Below, piece after piece: positions 1-6,744 of a stretch of 9,103 nucleotides of DNA. The stretch covers positions 1-9,103 of the forward strand of contig JALHVH010000412.1 of assembly GCA_022867105.1 (NCBI GenBank), read 5' to 3'. Both the position numbers and the translations under genes were made by a program. This stretch comes from Candidatus Aminicenantota bacterium. Its GTDB lineage: Bacteria > Acidobacteriota > Aminicenantia > Aminicenantales > Saccharicenantaceae. The notes under the pieces are model-generated. The model searched no databases, had not been told where the DNA came from, and worked only from the letters and a program-made list of their open reading frames with translations. Positions within the stretch are counted from its first letter, which is position 1; each line of letters opens with the position of its first letter.

Positions 1-60
1 GTCCCTCGGCTGTGGCCCAGGGGTCTTGCCAAGCGGTTTTGTGGATATCGAGTTTTTGCC

Positions 61-1596
61 TCAGGTCTTTGAAATCTTACTGTGGTTCTCGAATTCGTCG
101 TTCAAGGAGTTCCAAAGGGAATTGAACCTTGTCTGAAGGATGTCGTAGGTTTCGAAATTTTTTGTGTCGGGATCGGCGGCGAGACGGTTCCGTTTGACGC
201 GCTCCTTTGTGATGTCTGCGATGCCGACGCGTTCACCCTTGTCGAGGAGAAAGGCCCAGATGGCTTGCAGGGCCGCGCCGTATGCCGCCGCCTCCTGCTC
301 TTTGAGCGTGACAACCGGGGTCTTGAAGACATCGGCAACGATCTGGAGCCAGCGCTGGCTCCTAGCGCCGCCTCCCGTCGCCCGGATCTCGGAGGGCGTC
401 ATTCCCAATGCCCGCATCCGTGTGAACCCGAAATTCAAATTGAGAACAGTTCCTTCCATGACGGCCCGGGCCATATGCGCCGTGTTGAAGGTCCTCCGGT
501 CGAGTCCGAAGAGGACGCCGCTCCCGAACGGGAGGACCGGGACCCTTTCGCCGTCGATAAAAGGTAGAAAGATCAGGCCGCCGGAGCCCGGCGCCGCTTC
601 CGAGACCAGGTTTTCCAGGCCCTCGTTGGATAATCCGTGCAGGGCTTTGAACATCTCGGTCGTGTTCGTCACGTTCATGGTGCAGAGGAGGGGGAGCCAG
701 CCGCCGGTGCTGTCGCAGAACGCCGCGATCTCTCCCTCGGGGTCGATGAACGGCCGGGGGACAAAGGAATAAACCGTTCCCGACGTTCCGAGGCTCAGGG
801 TGCAGACGCCCGGGAGGACGTTGCCAGTCCCTATGGCGCCCATCATATTGTCTCCTCCGCCGCCGGCCACGAGCACGCGGCCCAGGCCGAACCGCGAGGC
901 GACGTCCTCCCGCATGAGACCAATGGGCTCTTTCGGATGGGTGAGAGGGGGGAGCTTCCCGGCCAGATCCGGGTCGACGGCCGCCAGCGCTTCCGCGCTC
1001 CACTCCTGCTTCCGGATATCCATCAGGCCCGTTCCGGAAGCATCGCCGTATTCCATATGGAGTCTCCCTGTGAGGTGGAAATTCAGGAAGTTGTGGGGGA
1101 GGAGCACGGCGGCGAGCCCGGCGAAGTTTTCCGGCTCGTGCATCTTGAGCCAGAGGACCTTGGATGCCGTGAAACCCACGGCCGGAGCGATACCGAGCTT
1201 CTCGATGGCCTTCGCCTTCCCCCCGAGCCGATCGACGAGGAGATCATTCTCTTCCACGGTGGACGTGTCGTTCCAGAGCTTGGCAGGCCGGATGGGCAGG
1301 CCGTCCCTGCCGAGGGGGACGAAGCCGTGCTGCTGGCCTGAAACCCCTATCGCGGCCACGTTCTTCGGGTCGATCGCGCTTTCCTTCAGGGCCGCGGCGA
1401 GGGCCGATTCAAACGCCAGGACCCACGTCCATGGGTCCTGCTCGCTCGCGCCGGGCCCGAGGCCTTCGATCATCGCATGGGCTGAATAGCCCCTTCCGCG
1501 GACCTCCCCGGTCTCGATATCGACGATAAGGGCCTTGGTTCCCTGTGTTCCGGAATCAATGCCGATGACGGATGGGGCGGATTTTTTTACAGCCAT
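61..1596 (-). CDS. xylB: Xylulokinase (FGGY-family carbohydrate kinase)
   Basis: This is predicted to phosphorylate D-xylulose to xylulose 5-phosphate with ATP in the cytoplasm, feeding the pentose phosphate pathway. The 511-residue length is normal for the family. Visible motifs are the N-terminal phosphate loop GIDSGTQGTK (12-21, Asp13), the xylulokinase-type substrate loop GVSGQQHG (84-91), LWND (107-110), the catalytic-Asp segment GGGGDNMMGAIG (245-256, Asp249), SLGTSGT (268-274), FIDGERVP (346-353), and the C-terminal ATP-site segment ATGGGARSQRWLQI (406-419). The Gly-Gly-Gly-Asp-Asn block favours xylulokinase over glycerol kinase. The ATG lies inside the end of the AOR gene and overlaps it by 10 bp (ATGGCTGTAA), so translation is probably coupled. 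It is the last visible gene of the iron-sulfur/AOR operon. The family is certain. The exact sugar (D-xylulose or a related ketose) is inferred. Confidence 0.9.
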   Translation of the reverse strand: MAVKKSAPSVIGIDSGTQGTKALIVDIETGEVRGRGYSAHAMIEGLGPGASEQDPWTWVLAFESALAAALKESAIDPKNVAAIGVSGQQHGFVPLGRDGLPIRPAKLWNDTSTVEENDLLVDRLGGKAKAIEKLGIAPAVGFTASKVLWLKMHEPENFAGLAAVLLPHNFLNFHLTGRLHMEYGDASGTGLMDIRKQEWSAEALAAVDPDLAGKLPPLTHPKEPIGLMREDVASRFGLGRVLVAGGGGDNMMGAIGTGNVLPGVCTLSLGTSGTVYSFVPRPFIDPEGEIAAFCDSTGGWLPLLCTMNVTNTTEMFKALHGLSNEGLENLVSEAAPGSGGLIFLPFIDGERVPVLPFGSGVLFGLDRRTFNTAHMARAVMEGTVLNLNFGFTRMRALGMTPSEIRATGGGARSQRWLQIVADVFKTPVVTLKEQEAAAYGAALQAIWAFLLDKGERVGIADITKERVKRNRLAADPDTKNFETYDILQTRFNSLWNSLNDEFENHSKISKT

Positions 1597-3410
1597 GAGT
1601 CGAGCCCCAGGCTCCTGAGCTTGGCTGGCGTCGGCCTTCCGGTCTTCTCATCCCAGCCGCGGTCCCTGTAGTATTCGGTCAGCTTTTTTTCGAGCTCGTC
1701 GCGCTTGAGGACGGCGCCCTTGCCCGGCCCCGTGGTCAAGGGATCGTCGAAGAACCGGGCGGGAAGGGTGTCGTCCGCGCGCGTGAACCCCTCTCGGGCG
1801 TTGAAGGCCCGCTCCAGGTTGAAGATCCGCTCGCCCGCCTTGAGATATTCCTCTTCGGTCCAATCGGTTCCCGTGATCTTGGTGAGCAGGCGGCGGAGAC
1901 CGTCCTTGCCGAAGCCGTCCGTGGCGAACATGCAAACTCCGAGGGAGTCCATCGCGGCATAGTCGTTCTGGCCGCGCGCGCTGGAAGAATTAAGATGGCA
2001 AGCGCCCCTTGTCGCGGTAACGTAGGTCATGGCCAGGTCGATCGTCCGGTGAGGGTCCCAGGCGGCCAGCTCGTGCCCCTTGCTGTGGACGGCGAACCCG
2101 GCCGAATTCCCGCCGATCCGGCCGGCCAGCGCTTTGACCCCCTGCGAGGCCAGATCGCCGACACCCTCGCGAAGGGCGATCCGTCGGATCAGTTCGAGGA
2201 CGGCGTCCGCGTTGCCCCAGGTGAGGTCTATCCCGTCCAGGAAGGTCCTGTCGATGAGCTTCTTCTCGTAGGCTTCCATCAGGAAACCGATGACGTTCCC
2301 GGTCGAGATCTGGTCGAGGCCGTAGTCGTCGACGTCGTAGATGGCCTTCATGAGGGCGCCCAGGTCGGAGATCATCAGGTTGGAGCCCATCATGCCCCCC
2401 GTCTCGTACTCGGGTCCGTCGTGGACGAGACCGGCATACTTGCCGTTCCTGAGTGCCCCGGCCTTTTTGCAGCTCAGCGGGCAGCAAAAGCAGGCGAAGT
2501 CCCGTACCCAGGCCTTCTGTTCGGCGGCGATGCCGGAGATCTTGTCCACGTCCTCGAACGAGCCCTGGGAATAATTTTTCACGGCCATGACGCCGTTTTC
2601 GCTGGCGTCGATGAGGGCCCACGAGGTCCCATAGCGCCGCCAGCCCTCATAGTCCAACCCGCCGCTGAAACCTTCCTTGAACGTCTTCCGGATGTCGTCG
2701 AGCACGGCTAGGAAACCCTCGTGGTCGGCGACGGCGGGCTGCCGGCTGCCGCGAACGGCGATCCCTTTCAATTTCTTTGAACCCATGACGCAGCCGACCC
2801 CGCCGCGCCCCGCCGCCCGGGCGGCCGTATTGAGAATGGCCGCGTAGGAGACCAGGTTCTCTCCGGCCGGTCCGATATAGCAGGTCCGAAAACGCCGATC
2901 GCCCAGCTCTTCGATGAAACGCCGGTCGAACTCGTCGGTCCCCATCCCCCAGAACTTCGAAGCGTCGCGGACCTCGACCTTGTCGTCATCGATAAAGAGG
3001 TAAACCGGTTTCGGGGCCCGACCCATGACCACGATGCCGTCGTAGCCGGCGAAGCGGACCTCGGGACCGAAGAAGCCGCCCATGTTGGAGTAGCTTACTG
3101 TGGAGGCTTTTGGGTGCTTGGACTTCAAGGGAGACGTGCGCGGCGATTTGGTCACGACGCACGTCCTGGACGCCGACGGGATGGGAAACCCTGAGAATGG
3201 GCCCGGCATGAAAAGTAGGGGATTCTCGGGGGAGAGGGCGTCGACCCCGGGCTTTTTCAGTTTTTCCGCCAGGATCTTCATGCCCAAGCCCCGGCCTCCG
3301 ATGAAATGCCGGGCATCCTCCGGGGAGAGCGGGATCTTGGCCGATTTTCCGCTTACGAGGTCCACTTCGAGAAGAACACCATGGTATCCACAGAGTCTGT
3401 CGTTCGCCAT
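1587..3410 (-). CDS. Aldehyde:ferredoxin oxidoreductase family protein (tungsto/molybdo-bispterin enzyme)
   Basis: AOR-family enzymes oxidise aldehydes to carboxylic acids at a tungsten or molybdenum bis-pterin site and pass electrons through a [4Fe-4S] cluster to ferredoxin. The 607 residues match classical AOR length. The cluster ligands are visible as C-X2-C-X3-C at Cys307, Cys310 and Cys314, plus Cys493 in the pterin-binding motif DSLGVC (488-493). Other family marks are the N-terminal FIGGRGLG (36-43), GRGGVGCVMGSKKLK (201-215) and DGPEYET (331-337). The start ATG follows a purine-rich GAGGGGGGAAG site 12 bp after the ferredoxin gene's stop, and the 3' end overlaps xylB. I see no signal peptide, so the protein is cytoplasmic unless carried by its Tat-exported partner. 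Family membership is very secure. The subfamily (AOR, glyceraldehyde-3-phosphate or other oxidoreductase) and substrate are unknown. Cofactor synthesis genes are not in the window. Confidence 0.93.
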   Translation of the reverse strand: MANDRLCGYHGVLLEVDLVSGKSAKIPLSPEDARHFIGGRGLGMKILAEKLKKPGVDALSPENPLLFMPGPFSGFPIPSASRTCVVTKSPRTSPLKSKHPKASTVSYSNMGGFFGPEVRFAGYDGIVVMGRAPKPVYLFIDDDKVEVRDASKFWGMGTDEFDRRFIEELGDRRFRTCYIGPAGENLVSYAAILNTAARAAGRGGVGCVMGSKKLKGIAVRGSRQPAVADHEGFLAVLDDIRKTFKEGFSGGLDYEGWRRYGTSWALIDASENGVMAVKNYSQGSFEDVDKISGIAAEQKAWVRDFACFCCPLSCKKAGALRNGKYAGLVHDGPEYETGGMMGSNLMISDLGALMKAIYDVDDYGLDQISTGNVIGFLMEAYEKKLIDRTFLDGIDLTWGNADAVLELIRRIALREGVGDLASQGVKALAGRIGGNSAGFAVHSKGHELAAWDPHRTIDLAMTYVTATRGACHLNSSSARGQNDYAAMDSLGVCMFATDGFGKDGLRRLLTKITGTDWTEEEYLKAGERIFNLERAFNAREGFTRADDTLPARFFDDPLTTGPGKGAVLKRDELEKKLTEYYRDRGWDEKTGRPTPAKLRSLGLDSWL

Positions 3411-3422
3411 CTTCTTCCCCCC

Positions 3423-4085
3423 TCAATCCTGCCCGTACCAGAGCTTGGCCAGGGCCTTCGCGGCCAGGTCGGGGGATAAGCCGTAGTGTTTCCCGTTCGT
3501 CCCTTCGACGACATAGCTCAGGGCGCCGTAAGGGCAGCGCTTGACGCACTGAGGGTCGCCGCCGCACAACGTGCACATCCGTTCGGGCTTGTTTGTCTCG
3601 GGGTTGGGGATGATGGCGCCCACCCGCTTGGTCCTGCAGGCCTCGGCACACGAGCCGCATCCGATGCAGCGCGCCGCATCGTTCCGGACCACCGGGAGCT
3701 TTCCGTCCCGGTAGAGGGCCTTCCATCCCGTCTTGGGGCCGGGATCCACGGGACACGCTTCGATGCAAGGCGCGTCGTCGCACATGAGGCAGGTGATGGG
3801 GATGTCGGCGTCAGGGTTGTAGGCATAAACCCTGATGTTGGAATGATAGGGGTTGCCCAGGCCGGGAAGTTCCCTTCCGTTCACGGTCTCCGGGCGGTTG
3901 AACGAAGAGCATGCGGTCTCGCAGGTCCGGCAGCCCGTGCACTTGTTGAAGTCGACAACGATCATCGAGAAAACGGTCTTTTCTTCCCGGGTTTGGGCAT
4001 GGACCTGCCTGATCAGGAAACGGTTGAGCAGGAGGAGACCTCCGCTTCCGACGACGACACTCGAAAGGAAATTTCTTCTCTTCAT
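3423..4085 (-). CDS. Tat-signal 4Fe-4S dicluster-type ferredoxin subunit (DmsB/NrfC-like electron-transfer partner of AOR)
   Basis: This 220-residue electron-transfer protein has sixteen cysteines in four groups: C49/52/55/59, C99/102/107/111, C140/143/146/150 and C171/174/180/184. That fits four [4Fe-4S] clusters, as in DmsB, NrfC and related subunits of molybdo-enzymes. The N-terminus carries a twin-arginine signal (KRRNFLSS at 2-9), a hydrophobic stretch (about 10-25) and a plausible cleavage site after VHA (28-30). The clusters would therefore be loaded in the cytoplasm and the protein exported or membrane-held. The ATG has a weak GAGGG site just upstream and its own promoter at 4125-4153. 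The AOR gene starts 12 bp downstream, making AOR the natural redox partner. E. coli has a comparable pairing of the AOR-like YdhV with ferredoxin-type YdhY/YdhX proteins. The partner relation here is inferred from gene order. Confidence 0.9.
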   Translation of the reverse strand: MKRRNFLSSVVVGSGGLLLLNRFLIRQVHAQTREEKTVFSMIVVDFNKCTGCRTCETACSSFNRPETVNGRELPGLGNPYHSNIRVYAYNPDADIPITCLMCDDAPCIEACPVDPGPKTGWKALYRDGKLPVVRNDAARCIGCGSCAEACRTKRVGAIIPNPETNKPERMCTLCGGDPQCVKRCPYGALSYVVEGTNGKHYGLSPDLAAKALAKLWYGQD

Positions 4086-4124
4086 TCGGCCCTCATGAGA
4101 TCCGAAGCGGCATCCCTGTCGGCG

Positions 4125-4153
4125 ATTATAATGGCCTGGGGGTGCATTTGCAA
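4125..4153 (-). promoter_or_regulatory. Sigma70-like promoter for the ferredoxin-AOR-xylB operon
   Basis: On the minus strand, TTGCAA (4148-4153) is followed after exactly 17 bp by a perfect TATAAT (4125-4130). The expected start near 4118 would give a leader of about 33 nt before the ferredoxin ATG at 4085. It sits in the 90 bp gap after the ROK-like kinase gene, which has no clear terminator. The operon could therefore be transcribed both from here and by read-through. Confidence 0.6.
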
Positions 4154-4175
4154 GATCGAGCCCGGCCTGCGGTGT

Positions 4176-5606
4176 CTATTCGATCCTCGGCAAGCTGGCG
4201 GCGGCGACGGCTTGACCGACCCTCCGACTCTTTTCATCGAGAAGGTGGAGCCTGACGCGCGACTCCGTCCCGGGGAACTCCTCATGCAGGACCTTGGCGG
4301 CCTTCTCCATGATGATATTCCCGCCCGTCCCGGACATCACCCGGCCGAGGATGAGGAGATTCCTGTAATCATAGAACATCTCGTAGTAGGGGACCGCGTA
4401 GCCAAGGTAGATTCCGATGTCCTCGAAGACCCGCCATGCCGTCCCGTCGCCCTTTTCGGCGAGCCCCTGGACCTTCTTGAGCCGCTCGGGGAGGCGCATG
4501 TCCTCCGGGAACCCGATCCCGGCCCGGACGGCCAGCTTGTTTACGGCCTGCTGAGAGAAGTAGTTCGCCCCGACGCCCCGGTCGCCCGACCATTCGTCCG
4601 CGACCGCCTCCGGGCTGATGTCCACGGGGGCGAAGGCGAGCTCGTCCAGCCAGCCCGGGATGTGGCCTTCGGCGTTGAGGAAGCCGCCGGCCTGGCTCGA
4701 TCCCATGGCCAGGCCGAGCATGGCCTTTTCACCGAGGGACATCGTCCCGGCCAGGGCCGTGACTTCGCCGTCGTTGATGACCTCGAAAGGGACCCCCCAT
4801 TCGGCTTTCATCTCGTTGAACATGTCCTTGACCTTGACGTTGAAGACATCCAGCGGGACCGACCGGAAAAGGGAGGCGATCCGGACCTGGTTGTTGATGT
4901 AAATGCCGGCCGAGCTGCCGCCGATCGCGTCCACCCGGGGGAGGCGGGAAGCGGCCTTCTTCAAGCCGTTCCTGATGCATTCGTGATGGTAACGCGGATC
5001 GGACCGGTCGCCCGGCGTCCACGGGATCTCTTCACTGTAGACGGGTTCGCCGTCCTTGACGGCCGCGACCTTGAAGTCGCTGGCGCCGAGATCGAAACCG
5101 ATCCGGCAGCCGTCCAGGTGGCCGCCCAGGGCGGATTCGCTTTCTCGGGATTCGGGGAAGTCCTCGGGTTCGACGATCTCAACCTGAAATTCTTTCTCAT
5201 AAACCCTGTCCATGAGTTCGGCATCGAAAGCACGCCGGCCGCGAGGCGAGTAGGCCTTCCGGACGATCTCCCCGACGTCCCGCGGGCCTTGGAAATGGAC
5301 CTTCCAGCCGCCCCGGGACCAGAGCAGGAACTTGACGATCCTCTCGGCGTATATCGTCGTCGCCTCGGCGAAGGCAGGGTCCGGAGGCAGGACTTCCGTC
5401 TCGAATTTGGAGATGAGGCCGTTTTCCCTCTCGACACCGATCTTCAGGGGGACGCCCTTTCCCGAATCCTTGACGGCCTTCCGATAGTTCAGAAAGGCCA
5501 GGCTCATCGGCCTGAAACCGGGGTCGAAGGTGGGTTTGATCCGGGGCTCGACATTCAAGATCTCCGGCAGGCGCCAGAGGGAGGCGGCGTTCGTTCTGTT
5601 ATCCAT
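4176..5606 (-). CDS. ROK-like/ASKHA-fold putative sugar kinase with N-terminal extension
   Basis: The 476-residue protein has a C-terminal ASKHA fold resembling ROK-family sugar kinases. It has phosphate-1 segment GFDLGASDFKV (170-180), ROK-like catalytic loop VINDGEVTALAG (276-287; candidate base Asp279, compare the family's NDANAAAL), phosphate-2 segment GLAMGSSQAGG (298-308), a Gly-His pair (314-315) where ROK proteins have their conserved GH, and a glycine-rich adenosine-type motif SGTGGN (425-430). The usual ROK zinc motif CXCGXXGC after GH is absent. About 165 residues precede the kinase fold, including an aromatic and basic segment around 95-135 (LLWSRGGWK, RRAFDAELM). I chose ATG 5606 because a GAGGAG site precedes it and a strong promoter ends upstream. 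A longer reading from TTG 5681 would begin inside the -35 box. Its neighbours suggest sugar or polyol phosphorylation. The substrate is unknown, and a non-kinase sugar-binding regulator is possible, though I see no DNA-binding domain. Confidence 0.7.
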   Translation of the reverse strand: MDNRTNAASLWRLPEILNVEPRIKPTFDPGFRPMSLAFLNYRKAVKDSGKGVPLKIGVERENGLISKFETEVLPPDPAFAEATTIYAERIVKFLLWSRGGWKVHFQGPRDVGEIVRKAYSPRGRRAFDAELMDRVYEKEFQVEIVEPEDFPESRESESALGGHLDGCRIGFDLGASDFKVAAVKDGEPVYSEEIPWTPGDRSDPRYHHECIRNGLKKAASRLPRVDAIGGSSAGIYINNQVRIASLFRSVPLDVFNVKVKDMFNEMKAEWGVPFEVINDGEVTALAGTMSLGEKAMLGLAMGSSQAGGFLNAEGHIPGWLDELAFAPVDISPEAVADEWSGDRGVGANYFSQQAVNKLAVRAGIGFPEDMRLPERLKKVQGLAEKGDGTAWRVFEDIGIYLGYAVPYYEMFYDYRNLLILGRVMSGTGGNIIMEKAAKVLHEEFPGTESRVRLHLLDEKSRRVGQAVAAASLPRIE

Positions 5607-5609
5607 GGT

Positions 5610-5615
5610 CTCCTC
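5610..5615 (-). promoter_or_regulatory. Ribosome binding site deciding the ROK-like gene start
   Basis: On the minus strand GAGGAG lies 3 nt before the ATG at 5604-5606 (5 nt if the GAGG part is used). It supports this start over the in-frame TTG 75 bp upstream, which would lie upstream of the predicted transcription start. Confidence 0.6.
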
Positions 5616-5635
5616 GCGTTCCCCAAGATTTTCAG

Positions 5636-5646
5636 GTCCCGGGGAC
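5636..5646. other. Short palindrome at the predicted transcription start of the ROK-like kinase gene
   Basis: GTCCC-G-GGGAC is a perfect 5-bp inverted repeat around one central base. It spans the predicted +1 (about 5644-5645) of the promoter at 5652-5681. The position would suit an operator, but the site is short and occurs in GC-rich DNA, so chance is quite possible. Confidence 0.2.
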
Positions 5647-5651
5647 GGTTC

Positions 5652-5681
5652 ATTATAGCGCACTCCCCTTTCCTCTTTCAA
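5652..5681 (-). promoter_or_regulatory. Sigma70-like promoter of the ROK-like kinase gene
   Basis: On the minus strand TTGAAA (5676-5681, 5 of 6 consensus) is followed after 18 bp by a perfect TATAAT (5652-5657). The predicted start near 5644 gives a leader of about 38 nt to ATG 5606. It lies in the short divergent region shared with the ornithine cyclodeaminase-family gene. Confidence 0.65.
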
Positions 5682-5722
5682 ACGCCGGACGCTTATGGTA
5701 AAGGATTAGGAAGGAGACCGCG

Positions 5723-6694
5723 ATGTCTGAAAAGATGCTGTACCTGTCGAGGGCGGACGTGGAAGCCGCGGGTCCGGCCATGGAGGAGATCATCGCCTCG
5801 CTGGGAATGATGTTCCGGGAGAAAGCGGCAGGCCGGACCGAGATGCCGCCCAAGCCTGGCATCCACACCAGGCCGGACACCTTCATCCACGCCATGCCGG
5901 CCTATATCCCCGCGTTGAACGCGGCGGGCATGAAATGGGTGAGCAGTTATCCCGGGAACCGGCTCCGAGGGCTGCCCAACATCACCGGGCTCATCGTCCT
6001 CAACGATCCGGAGACCGGCCTGCCCCTGGCAGTCATGGACGCGACTTGGATCACGGCCAAACGGACGGGCGCGGCCACGGCCATCGCGGCTAAATCCCTT
6101 GCCAGGCCCGGGTCACGGACCGCAGGCGTCCTTGGCTGCGGGGTCCAAGGAAAAAGCAACATCGAGGCGCTTCGGACGGTCCTTTCGCTGGAAAGGATCA
6201 TCGCTTATGACAAGGACCCGGGGGCGGTGGAAAGGTTCCTGGCGGAAACACGGAAGGACGGGGGGATCGAGGTCATCGCCGCGAGGACGCCCTTCGAAGC
6301 CGTAAAGGGCTGTGACGTCGTCGTTACCGCCGGGCCCATCACGAAGGTCCCGCATGCCACGATCCAGCCGGGCTGGCTCGGCCCCGGGGCCTTCGCGTCG
6401 CTCGTCGATTACGATTCGTATTGGGATCCCAGGGCCCTGGCCGAGGCGGACAAGTTCTGCACGGACGATATCCGTCAGCTCGAATACGCGAAAAGCACGG
6501 GTTATTTCAAGAGCATCCCCCCGGTCTACGCCGAGCTCGGAGATCTCGTCAGCGGCATGAAGGCGGGCCGGGAGTCGGATGCGGAGCGGACGATAGCCTG
6601 CAACCTGGGCCTTGCCCTTGATGATATGGCGACGGCCCCACTCGTCTATAGGAAGGCCCTGGACTTGGGGATCGGGACTTGGCTGCCGCTGTGA
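5723..6694 (+). CDS. Ornithine cyclodeaminase/mu-crystallin family protein
   Basis: This 323-residue NAD(P)-dependent enzyme belongs to the ornithine cyclodeaminase/alanine dehydrogenase/mu-crystallin family. Members deaminate or reduce amino acids and cyclic imines, for example ornithine to proline, pyruvate/alanine interconversion, or ketimine reduction. Family marks are GMKWVSSYPGN (69-79, Lys71 in the substrate site), KRTGAATAIAAKSLARP (113-129, Arg114), the Rossmann loop GCGVQG (138-143), and NLGLALDDMATA (294-305), where Asp301 matches the catalytic acid position. The ATG has a strong AAGGAG site 6 nt upstream. No convincing plus-strand promoter was found; TATGGT at 5695-5700 lacks a good -35. 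It runs divergently from the ROK-like kinase gene and converges on fbp with a 50 bp gap. The exact substrate cannot be assigned, and no ornithine or arginine genes lie nearby. Confidence 0.88.
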   Translation: MSEKMLYLSRADVEAAGPAMEEIIASLGMMFREKAAGRTEMPPKPGIHTRPDTFIHAMPAYIPALNAAGMKWVSSYPGNRLRGLPNITGLIVLNDPETGLPLAVMDATWITAKRTGAATAIAAKSLARPGSRTAGVLGCGVQGKSNIEALRTVLSLERIIAYDKDPGAVERFLAETRKDGGIEVIAARTPFEAVKGCDVVVTAGPITKVPHATIQPGWLGPGAFASLVDYDSYWDPRALAEADKFCTDDIRQLEYAKSTGYFKSIPPVYAELGDLVSGMKAGRESDAERTIACNLGLALDDMATAPLVYRKALDLGIGTWLPL

Positions 6695-6744
6695 AGGTTC
6701 GTGTGACGTCGAATCGCTCAGGCGCGGCGGTAAGAGCTGCCGGT

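Noticed and set aside
5652..5700. Candidate plus-strand promoters (TTATAG, TATGGT) for the cyclodeaminase-family gene
   Set aside because: Neither has a convincing -35 at correct spacing. TTATAG is simply the complement of the minus-strand TATAAT box region.
3486..5810. A very long plus-strand open frame of 774 codons opposite the ferredoxin and ROK-like genes
   Set aside because: It runs antisense to genes with clear family motifs, shows no recognisable domain, and is expected from GC-rich codon bias on the opposite strand.
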